A stretch of DNA of 64,000 nt from Buxus sempervirens (lineage: Eukaryota; Streptophyta; Magnoliopsida; Buxales; Buxaceae). Position 1 is the first letter of the stretch. The number at the start of each line of letters is the position of its first letter. The notes beneath the pieces were generated by a model. The model did no database searches, had not been told where the DNA came from, and was given only the letters and a program-made list of their open reading frames with translations. Positions 55,052 through 64,000 of this stretch are shown here, piece after piece. The stretch is from NCBI GenBank assembly GCA_947561395.2, contig OX387183.1, forward strand, positions 13,815,402-13,879,401, written 5' to 3'. The position numbers were made by a program, and so were the translations under genes.

Positions 55052-57512
55052 AATTCGTGTCTTCTTTAAAATTTTCCATTCAAATGGAATGGTTGGTATT
55101 TAATTTTAAAAGAATGTATGTGCTTAAGGGCAGGGCTTCGAAACTATTTTAACACTAAGAAATCCTTTGTCGAGATGAATATTTTAACACTAAATTTTAG
55201 AAATTTACGAACTTAAAAGGGCAGGGCTTCAAAACTACTGCGAGAAAGCTAGAAAACAATGTGAAATAACCAGAAACACAGTAACAAAATCAAACACATC
55301 AACTTTATATTGTGCTAGACTTTAGTGTTTTCTTAAATCAACCATTCGAAATGGAAAAATACAGAAAGAGTAAGACACTCGGAAATTGAAGTATTACCAG
55401 TGAACAAAGTCAAAGAAATAGACACTGTGTTGAAATCAGGTGAACAAAAAGCAAAAGGGAGGGGGCTACATTTGTAGTGGGAAGGAGGTTTGAAATGACA
55501 GGAATAGAATGAAGACCCGGAGGTCAGAAGAGCAAGTGAGAAACTAAAATGTAAATTATTCCGACAGACTACTGATCAGTAAATTTCTTCCATGTCACTG
55601 AGATCAGTCCCAACCAGGTCATGAAATTTCACGGGCATAAGCCAAAAAACAAATAATTATTTCTTACTTTGGGAGGCGAGTAAGGAAGCATATAGTGACT
55701 GAGGCTGTGTTTGGTATTGCTTCACAAAACTTGCTTCAAAAAGTAAGAAAAGCAATTGGATTGCTTTTGCTTTTATAAAGATCTTTTCACAAAGCAAAGC
55801 CAACATCAAAATCACCCTTGCTAACATCAAAATCTAAAAAATAATAGATTGTTTTAGGGTTTTTTACAAACAATTGGTGTGCATGATGTTTTAGGCAAAT
55901 TCATTAATTCATTAATATGAGAGTGATTCAAATATCTCAAACGACTTTGTGGGGCCTCATTGACAATTTCTAAAGAGATAAAAACATGAAAAGCAACTCA
56001 TTCATATTAAGACCAAATATCCCTATTAGAAACTTCAACATCCAAAAGTAAGCAAACTTCATATGATATATTGTAGTTCCAAGAGTCTTGAATAAAATGA
56101 CAGAGATTTCAGAACTTTTGGAATTAACATAAACCCATCCAAACTACTAATCAAGGTCCTTCCTTTGGTTTTAAAAATCTCGGATAAACACTGCATTTGG
56201 GAGGTCTAAACCCAAAATTTTGCAGACCCATCTTTTATGTAACCCAAAAAAAAAAACCTTTCTTTTGCATATTTTATGTCCTGGGATTTTGAATATATAG
56301 CTGTCGTTAGTGAACTCTGAATTTTGTTTTTCTGCTTACATTTGATAGTCTTGATGCTATTATACTGCTGTTGGCTACTCCAGTATGAGTAGTACATGTT
56401 GATTCTAGTTTTTCTCAGATTTTTTGTGTAAGTTACGGTTCTGTTGCTGTGAGTGGTAGTGCATTGATATGGGATGCAGAGGTTCAATAAAATGAATTCA
56501 ATTCTAGAATATGTGTTTTAGATGAGTTTCTTTGATTGGGAATTGGACTTGGTAGCTGTTGATGCTTTATTTTAAAGCTGTATTTCTACAAGATTTTTAG
56601 GTCTGTGGATTTATGCATACATTATTTGGTGCAGTATTTTAGGCTCTGGTTCATATAGTTTCTTCTTTGTCAAATCAAAAACAGATTGCACTTGTGTTAA
56701 GTATTAAGGCTGTTAGCATCAAAAGGTCCGAAAAAGCTATAGATAAGGAATTAAGACCACAGTTTCTTTTTGAGTGAGTATTATTTTATTATTTTTTAGC
56801 TTATGTAATCCATTCTTCTTGCATGGATCATTTTCTAATAAGTCCTTTATTGTTATGCATCAACTTTGGAGCAGTACTTGAGGACTTGGCTTCTGTAGAA
56901 TTTTCTTGGTCAAAACAAAACCAAAAAGAAAAAAGAAAGAGAAAAAAAGATTGCATATTTGTTGCATATTAAGGCTGACTAGTGTCAAAAGGGTGGGGTG
57001 CTGAAGCAGTTGAGGGATTAACAGTCACAGTTCCTTTTTCGGTGAGTACCTATGATATTGAAGGATATATTTATTAGGTTTTATTATTCGGTTCATTTTC
57101 TGGTGTTTATATGCAAATATGATGTTTATGTTATGAAACTAATTCTTTTCTTTTGCGTTACTATTAATGAGGTTCTTTTAGTGCTGGAAAAATCAGTATA
57201 ATTTATGCTTGTGCTATCTTCTCCACGTTTGCATGGTTATGTTTATGGCTCTTCTTTCATCATTCAGGTTTCTAGAACTTGTGACCCTACAAGCTGTTGC
57301 ACCTGAGCATATTCCATGTGCTCAAGGGATGTTGATGGGTTCAAATTATTTGATGGACATATTTTATCAGATATTATAAGAAGATATGAGTGTGATTCTT
57401 ACTAGTTGGTTGCGGTTCTGTGTTAATAGGCATTTGTTTATGTAAAGTAATTGAAGTGAAAACTTGTGACTCTATATGAACTAATATCATTCAATAATTC
57501 TTCTTATATGTG
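55052..57512 (+). other. No clear gene; diverged 250-bp duplication and exon-like end
   Basis: 56600-56790 and 56850-57050 are diverged copies sharing GCAGTA-TT-AGG, GATTGCA, ATTAAGGCTG, ATCAAAAGG-type blocks and ending CAGTT.CTTTTT.GGTGAGTA. 57269-57379, after a TTCAG, is an open frame (FLELVTLQAVAPEHIPCAQG...) to TAA. These could be exons of a decayed gene or non-coding transcript. I do not recognise the product. Confidence 0.35.
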
Positions 57513-60158
57513 TGTCAGCACCTCATTTTTGCACCCTGAAAAATGAAGAATAAAATAATAATTGAAAAAGTCAAAATCCAAGAGGTCAAAAAGTTGACTT
57601 TTTGATCGGGTGCAAATTGGCAACCAAACTTCATACCATTGGAAAGAGGACTTCAATACGATTCTAACGCAACTGAGTTTGCTCAAATCGGAGTCTGAAT
57701 AAAGAAGTTATGGGCTGGTCAAATCTGGAAATATCAGAAATCGGCTTTCTGCAAAACTCCAAATTAGCTGCTCAGTTGGATATCAGCAGAAAGAGCACAT
57801 CGACACGATTCCAACGCAACTGAGTTTGCTGGAATCGGAGTCCCGAATAGAGAGATATGAGCAAAATTGGCTCCGGGACACGACTTTGCATTTCTGCTAA
57901 AAAAGCCGAGTCTACTGCTAAATTCTAGCTTAGTGGATAGAGAATCTCGCACTAATTCCAACGTCACTAAATTTGTTAAAATCGGATATCAAATGAGCAA
58001 GTTATGAGCAGTCAAAGTTTAGGTAAAAACTGCACACGTGGCAATAATTGAAGAAAGGAAAAAAAAATAAAAAAATCTAACAATAAAAAATATTATATCT
58101 TAAAACTCTATTAATTAAATTAAATAAAAAATAAAAAAATTGAAGACGCATGTGCGTCTAAAATAAAAAAAATCAAAGAATAAAATAATAAAAAATCAAG
58201 TAATTAAAATAAATCAAAATAAAATAAAATAAATGTAAATGTGACAACACATTCTCCCATGTGGAGAATGCTTTGAACTTGAGTGTCGTTTTGAAATTGA
58301 GTTCCTTGGGTGGGTATAAACAACCCACGTGTCCCCAATATTTTATTTGGTAACAAGTGAAACAATCAAATTAAAATTAAGATTTAGTCACCTTTTTCCT
58401 CTATAAATAGGGGGTTCTCCTTCCCCCCATTCCAAGGAGAATTCTCTCCCACTCCCCCTCCCCCTCCATTTTCTTCTCCCCTCTTATCCCCACTTACATT
58501 GTCCGAAACCAGCAACCCCCTTGTCCATTTTTTTCACCTTAAGACCCTTTTTATTCCCATATTACCCTCTAAACCATTCCCTTTTCAACCTCCCTACTTC
58601 TTTTAACCTCTTGGAGACCAACAAGACATCATTTTTTGAACCAAAAGAAACACTCTTAGGTGCTGTCCATTTCCATTTGAAGACCTCCATCAGTTCATAA
58701 GAGGAAGTAATATAAGTGTAAGTGTATTTGATATACTTTACCCCACATACAAAAATTTCTAGAAGTATATTTCTTTGTTAACTCTTGGTTTTATTTCTTG
58801 TTGACCTTCTACCCACCTTTGTCTCTCTTTGGCATGATATGGGAGTTCCCATGGTAAAGGGGAACTCCGTACACAATAAGATGGGAGGATAGTGCGAGGT
58901 AAAAGTAAATAGAAAGGTGGAGATGTTCTTGATTTCATCACATTATGTTGATTTATCAAGGAGGGATTTGTCCTCCTCAAAGAACTTTTGTACCCCTTAA
59001 TATCCTCTCCCTCATCCCCTTCACTTACTCATTTCTAGGTATATTTATCATTCTCCTTTTATAATCATGCATATAGATAGTAAAGTTATCACATACACAC
59101 ATGCACAATTTTATCTCATTTTTATTTACTTTTTTTACAAAAAAAAAGAAAAGAAAGAAAGAGCACTACACACACTTATTCAGGGCATTTTAGAAGTGTA
59201 TTCAAAAAGTTATTTTGCTTTCTTTCTTTAGATATTTTGTATTAAATTTTTTTTTGTTTTCAATTCACAAGTAGATATACTTTTATATAAAGTATATTTT
59301 CATTTGTACAAAATAAGATTTTTTTTTTACTTAGAATTTCTCCTTTAGTGAAGAAACTTCACATGCACATATTCATTTGTAATGCTTTAGATTTGTTTTA
59401 ATTGGCTCTTTCCCATTATAAACACATGTATAGGATTTCGTCTTTACTTTGCTCACTAGCACACACTTTTGGATTATCTTTAGTATTTTAACTCGCTTTC
59501 TAAAACATGTTTTGGTTATCTAGTAGGCTCATTCCATTTATTGGTTTTAAGTGTTTTATGTCATCATTCCTACACATGAACATACGAGTATATCTATAAG
59601 AAGTTCACTAATTGGGTTAAGGCATGATAAAAATAAGTTATTGAAGCCAAATAGGAGAATTTGTACCACTGTGAGTTCTCTCTGAAACTCACATCAACTT
59701 ACCCCAAAATAAATAACCAAAATAAGGGTTACCCAATAACCCTAATGGGCCATGGGCTTGGCTTAAGCCCAACTTGGCAGCCAATGGGCCTTCCAACGGG
59801 GCCCACATCCGACCCACTTCGATTAAATGGTTAAAAAGATAAAAATGAATAAAAGGGATTTACACTTGCAAAGGTCCCTACCAGACTTAATCTGATACAT
59901 GCTGGGCCAGGATTAGGGTGAGACTGAGTTGACTCGAACCAGGAAAGTCCAAGGGACCCGTCAGACTAACGGGGCGGGCCAGGGTGTCTTTGGACTTCCC
60001 CGGACGTAACCGAGAACTTAGCCGGAATCTCAAACCGCAGACCAATAGGAAAATCTAGGAACCCCAGGTGTCTGCCTGCACCCCATTAGGCAGTGGCGAC
60101 TCCTAAATTCCCGAGGCACGCACTCTCTCATGCACCTCCGTGCGGCGACATGCGCACA
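57513..60158 (+). mobile_element. Solo LTR of family B type, 2646 bp
   Basis: Starts TGTCAGCACCTCATTTTTGC and ends CATGCGCACA. The perfect 5-bp duplication ATGTG lies at 57508-57512 and 60159-60163. Near the start are three degenerate repeats of about 140-150 bp with CCAACGCAACTGAGTTTGCT. TATA box at 58402. The end has GGGCCCAC-type motifs and the GACCCGTC...GGGTGTCT...GGACTTCCCCGGAC segment also seen at 27980-28050, and GGCAGTGGCGACTCC. It is shorter and more diverged than the two family B LTRs above. No internal sequence remains. Confidence 0.93.
58402..58409 (+). promoter_or_regulatory. TATA box of solo LTR 57513-60158
   Basis: TATAAATA in CCTCTATAAATAGGGGG, 890 bases into the LTR. Confidence 0.75.
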
Positions 60159-60163
60159 ATGTG

Positions 60164-61974
60164 CCTCAAGGAATGCTCTCTTAGGTTGGTCAACATTTAT
60201 AGGATTGCTGTCAAAAGCAACTCAATAAAGTGATTTCATGTCTCCTTTGTGACCTATTTGGGCTTGGTCACCCCTTTATTGCAGGTTATCTAATTTTGGG
60301 ACCTATTTGGGCTTAGTCACCCCTTCCATTTTAGGGGAGGTGCTGTCAAAATTTTGGCAAAAGTGGGGGAAATTTTAAGTGTTGTGTGGGATTTGGGGGT
60401 TTTTAGATAAGAAACTTTGTGAGTTAATTGTTAAACTCTAAATAAATTGAAATGGTTTTCTTAACAGCTTTGCTAGTAGAAGCTACGACATAGGTATTCT
60501 GGATCTCTTAGGTTGGTTTACGTTTATAGGATTTCTGTCAAAAGCAACTCAATAAAGTGATTATAGTTCTATAGTTATTCATGAGCAATTAAGCGGTGAA
60601 AAAATCTGTAGTTAGAGATTTCTAGCCCCATGTGTGTTTCCAGCCATTGGCATGTGAGCAAGGCCTACCGCGTCACATGTGATGGGATAAGGGTAGTTCT
60701 ATGAGTGAGTAAACCTATATAGGCTTTTTCTTTTGTGCGTGTGTGGAAAGAAAATGTGATCTACTACAATAGTGAGACTCCCCTTTTGTCAAGTTTATTG
60801 ATATTGTGATGCTCAGCCATCTTTCTCAGATTTGATTATATGGTGGGCCTCTAAAGTCCTTTCAATTATTTGGAGGTATTCATAGGAGAGACCCCTTGTC
60901 TTTATATCCCTTTATCATTTGCTTTGGAAGCCTAGTCCCTTCCTATCGATAGACCTCACAAAGAAAAGGGTATTCATGAGGTCAATATATATTGGAACTT
61001 TATGTCAGCGATTCATTTTAATTTTTGAATGACCCACATATGTTGTTGTGCTTCTACCAAGAAAAAGGCATTCATAGGGTTGCAGAGAAAATTGCTATCA
61101 TTGAGGCCAGTCCAATCAAACATTCAGAAATCATCTCTTTCCATCTGCTCAAATCAGCCCTACCATGCTCAAGACCACATTATCATTGTCTATACTCTCT
61201 ACCCATGGCAATTAACAAAGCGAGTTACTGATCTTCCCAACCTTAATTCACCGGCTAGGCCTTGTCTAATAGTCTTAGATATAATCTAGCTATAGTGGGT
61301 TCAATCAGAAGCTAGATTCCAAAGAGGTTGAACTTATTAGTGTCCAAGTTTGTGGTGTAATGACATTCAATTTTAAATATATTGGAAAAGTATCACCAGT
61401 TTATAATTATAGATAATTGGATTGAATCTGAATCGCTTTTAATAAGTGTCACTAAATATCAATTTTGCCTTGTTGAAACCCAGCCCATCCAACCTCTGGT
61501 TACCCAGCCAAACCCTAATTAAATAGGATATGTTTGGCAAGCTAAGGCAAGTCTGATACCATCGACATGTAAGAGTAAATGGTCACTGTGTGTTGTGAAT
61601 GAAACCCTAAATGCAATACATAGATATTAATGATTTTGACTCAAATGTATCATTTCAATACACAAACAAAAATCTTGAGCTACCATTATAGTTTAAGAAG
61701 GAGCTCTATCTCTTCTCGATCTCAAGAAGAATATCTATTTGTTTTTCGAGAAACAATTATTCATTTTAATAAGGTGGCATATTCTTGTGTTCACACTTGA
61801 CTCAATTGCTTCCCTTAATAGAAGTGGCTATATCAGGAATTACAAGATATTAAGGGTCAGTTGCACTTCTCTTTCTCTCTCTCATTGAAGGGCGGCCAGT
61901 TGGACCTCTCTCTCTCTCTCTTTCTCCCCATCCTAAAGATGTAATGCCTTGGATTGAGCTTGGTCTTGGGCCTT
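60164..61974. repeat. Intergenic sequence with short direct repeats; no gene
   Basis: A 59-bp block (CTCTTAGGTTGGT..AC, TTATAGGATT, CTGTCAAAAGCAACTCAATA) occurs at 60178 and 60505. GACCTATTTGGGCTT-GTCACC occurs twice at 60251 and 60300. 60570-61974 shows no gene; it contains (TC)n at 61864-61925. Confidence 0.6.
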
Positions 61975-62190
61975 GGAGGATTGCCCTCTGTTGGAGGAGA
62001 TTAGGATAAAGGTTGAAGGTGACTGCAGGGGAGGCCTAAACCATCCCAAGCCGAATTTGGAGTGAGCTCTCTCTAAGTTGCATTCGGATTAAGCTCACTT
62101 GCTCCAAATTCAGCTTGGGATGGTTTAGGCCTGCCCCTGCAGTCACGTTCAACTTTTATCCTAATCTCCTCCAACAGAGGGCAATCCTCC
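61975..62190. repeat. Long palindrome A-A', arms about 95 bp
   Basis: The left arm, 61975-62068, begins GGAGGATTGCCCTCTGTTGG. The right arm, 62091-62190, ends CCAACAGAGGGCAATCCTCC. The arms match at about 90 of 95 positions by eye, with a spacer of 22 bases. RNA from it would form a near-perfect hairpin. Confidence 0.92.
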
Positions 62191-62957
62191 TCCCCAATTG
62201 CAATCCAAAGGGAAAGATATCGCAATCAATCCTAGGTTATACTCCGAAACCCGTTACCATTATTTTGAATCAGTGAACAATCTCCATCCATTGAGTATCT
62301 GCATTTCTTATTGTTAGGGCCGTTCCTGAGCATCTTTCAAGTTATCCCAAATACAATCAATGTGTAATCTTTGTATGCGATTGCGGATTGCCTCCAATGC
62401 CTCTAAGGAAGAAAGGATTTTTAACGATGATATCATACATGTGAAAGGACTTGAGCCTGGAGAATTCTCTAGGAGAAAGAATCCTAATTCTCCACTTCCT
62501 CTCCTGGATATCCCCAAACTTATAAAAAAAAAGAGAGAGAAAAATGTATGGTGCAACTGGGGTACCCGGGAAGCCACGACACTGCCTAGTGGTCAAGGCT
62601 TGGGGCTTGAGGGTGTGCTCCCTCCGAGGTGGAGGGTTTAAAACCTCTTAGGTGTTATCCAAAAAAAAAAAAAAAAGAAAGAAAGAGAAAAGCAAAAAAA
62701 TAGAAAATTGTATAGCGCAACTGGGAGAGGAACTGGAGAATTAGGATTCTTTTGTCCAGAGAATTCTCCAAGCTCAAGTCTTTTCGTATGATTGTATTTG
62801 GGATAGCTTGGAAGATGCTCAGGAACGGTCCTAACAATAAGAAATGCAGATACTCAATGAATGGAGATTGTTCACTGATTCAAATCAATGGTAATTGGTT
62901 TCAGAGTATAACTTGGGATCGATTGCGATATCTTTCCCTTTGGATTGCAGTTGGGGA
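62191..62957. repeat. Long inverted repeat B-B' around a SINE
   Basis: The left arm starts TCCCCAATTGCAATCCAAAG at 62191; the right arm ends CTTTGGATTGCAGTTGGGGA at 62957. Outer arms are 62191-62356 and 62787-62957. The inner arms pair 62433-62504 with 62724-62790; an 80-base segment (62357-62435) is present only on the left. The loop holds the SINE. The left arm abuts the previous palindrome directly. Confidence 0.9.
62562..62708 (+). mobile_element. tRNA-derived SINE with A-rich tail
   Basis: Box A-like TGCCTAGTGGTCAAGG (62583-62598) and box B-like GGTTTAAAACC (62635-62645) are 37 bases apart, as in RNA polymerase III promoters of tRNA-derived SINEs. A run of 16 A starts at 62661, followed by an A/G tail. 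Flanking direct repeats TGTATGGTGCAACTGGG (62545-62561) and TGTATAGCGCAACTGGG (62709-62725) differ at two of 17 positions and fit a target duplication. Confidence 0.82.
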
Positions 62958-62966
62958 GTTACTAAT

Positions 62967-64000
62967 TGTAAGACCCTGATTTTTGGTGAGTTTATTTATT
63001 TATTTAGTTATTTATTTTGATATATAAACTGTGTTTATCAGGTGATTTTTGTGGTTTGAGGGCTTAGCCCATACTCGTATGTACAGGCGTTATATAGCCG
63101 TTTTTCTGAAAATTTTTATTATTATTATTATTAAAGTATAGTTGTGTGATTAATAACGTAAGTGGATGCGGAACATGTAGGGTTTCTTAGTGGGCCAGCG
63201 TGCATGGGATCAAGGAAATGGGAGAGTGATCGAGCGGCGTATGTATCAAGGTAAGTATACTAAAAAGGGAAAGTAGGGTTTTGGGGTTTATGGGAATACG
63301 CGTATCATACTTACGGAAATATTTTCGTTAGTCTGGATATCAGGAGAAATGAGCGATTTCTGCTGGAGTGGCGATTAAGGTTCTGCTCGTGGAGAACAAG
63401 AATCGCAAGGGCTAAGGGAAGGGTTTTGGAGTTGAAGTTCAGTGGGTTATTTCTCTCTGGTCGAGAGGATTCGTTCGGCTATATTTTCATTCGCGCGCGC
63501 AGCAGGAAATTCGCGATCGGCCGATTGGGGAAGAAACTGTTGTTCTGGGATTAAGTGCATACATGTCAGTAGCACTGATTTACAACCGAGGTTTTAGTTT
63601 ATTCGTAATTGTAAGTGTGAAAACTCACACTCTTTTTTATGGCAAATGTTTGACAAATTATGTCTTCTAATGAAGCTTCAAGATGTGCAGATTAAACAAT
63701 GAAAATTCAGTGAATTTAGTAAAGAAGGAGAAGTTGATGCCACCACACTACTACCATGCCGCTGCCACCCCGCTCGCAGCGCATAAGGGAATTAGTGTTT
63801 TGAAAGAAAGGTCCGTGCACATGCCGCGTACTCTCCTGCTAGCAGCTCGCTAGCAGCGCGCTTTTAACTGATTCAACTTACTCTGAGCGGGACTTGAGTT
63901 CGCTACCAGCCGTCTACATCGATCGCTTCACGACGCCACCAGCGCTTGACGCGATCTGAGTTTTATTCTTTAAATAGACGTGTTGTAATTTTTAATTGTG
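62967..64000 (+). mobile_element. Probable LTR start, cut by window edge
   Basis: TGTAAGACCCTGATTTTTGG at 62967 resembles the start of chromovirus-type gypsy LTRs. It begins ten bases after the end of the inverted repeat; CTAAT (62962-62966) would be one target copy. The following kilobase has no recognised gene. The other end lies outside the window. Confidence 0.4.

Noticed and set aside
55470-55485. ATTTGTAGTG as the partner end of the CACTA terminus at 47609
   Set aside because: Only the last bases match, there are no subterminal repeats next to it, and no 3-bp duplication is evident.

Overview
The window is nuclear DNA of a seed plant, most likely a flowering plant with a large, repeat-rich genome. 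It is AT-rich, has no operons or long host genes, and about three quarters of it is nested LTR retrotransposons, with LINE, SINE, CACTA and Helitron remains. I cannot name the species.

Layout. (1) 1-4686 is the 5' end, read leftward, of a minus-strand retroelement (element 3): leader, primer-binding site and one 3.58-kb LTR (family B). It is inserted in the 3' untranslated region of element 1. (2) 4687-14697 and 35745-39931 are two pieces of element 1, a minus-strand Ty3/gypsy element of Tat type: gag, protease with a G-patch-like segment, reverse transcriptase, RNase H, second (archaeal-type) RNase H, integrase, a long leader, primer-binding site and a 2.42-kb 5' LTR (family A). Its 3' LTR lies beyond the left edge. 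(3) 14698-35739 is element 2, a complete plus-strand relative of element 1 inserted in element 1's leader. It has two 2276-bp LTRs differing at about ten positions and a perfect 5-bp target duplication (CTTAT). Its pol is split by a 3552-bp solo LTR of family B (24630-28181, duplication CACAC). Its 3' region carries an antisense ORF. (4) 39932-41134 is a piece of an older family A LTR into which element 1 jumped. (5) 41135-57512 is an older, mixed region: LINE tail, CACTA transposase-associated fragment, a solo family A LTR (45717-47518), a CACTA terminus with simple repeats, a Helitron 3' end, exon-like scraps, and a doubtful small gene near 54.0-54.5 kb. (6) 57513-60158 is another solo family B-like LTR with a perfect ATGTG duplication. 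(7) 61975-62957 holds two adjacent long inverted repeats; a tRNA-derived SINE sits in the loop of the second. (8) 62967-64000 looks like the start of another LTR cut by the window edge.

How the parts work together. The protein-coding parts are all retrotransposon machinery: Gag packages the RNA, the protease cuts the polyprotein, RT with two RNases H makes cDNA, integrase inserts it. LTRs supply TATA promoters and a conserved 5' splice donor. No copy here is intact: both coding copies carry stops or frameshifts.

The most unusual signal is a set of 21-32-bp imperfect palindromes arranged in spaced arrays. They occur in most of the LTRs examined, and again in the leader and, for element 1, the 3' UTR. 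The palindrome sequence is specific to the element, not to the LTR family: two LTRs of one family carry unrelated palindromes, while LTRs of different families share one. This looks like a modular, fast-changing cis-signal. Other points of note are the A-run of variable length at the gag-pro/pol junction, the antisense gene with a splice acceptor in place of a start codon, and a G-patch after the protease.
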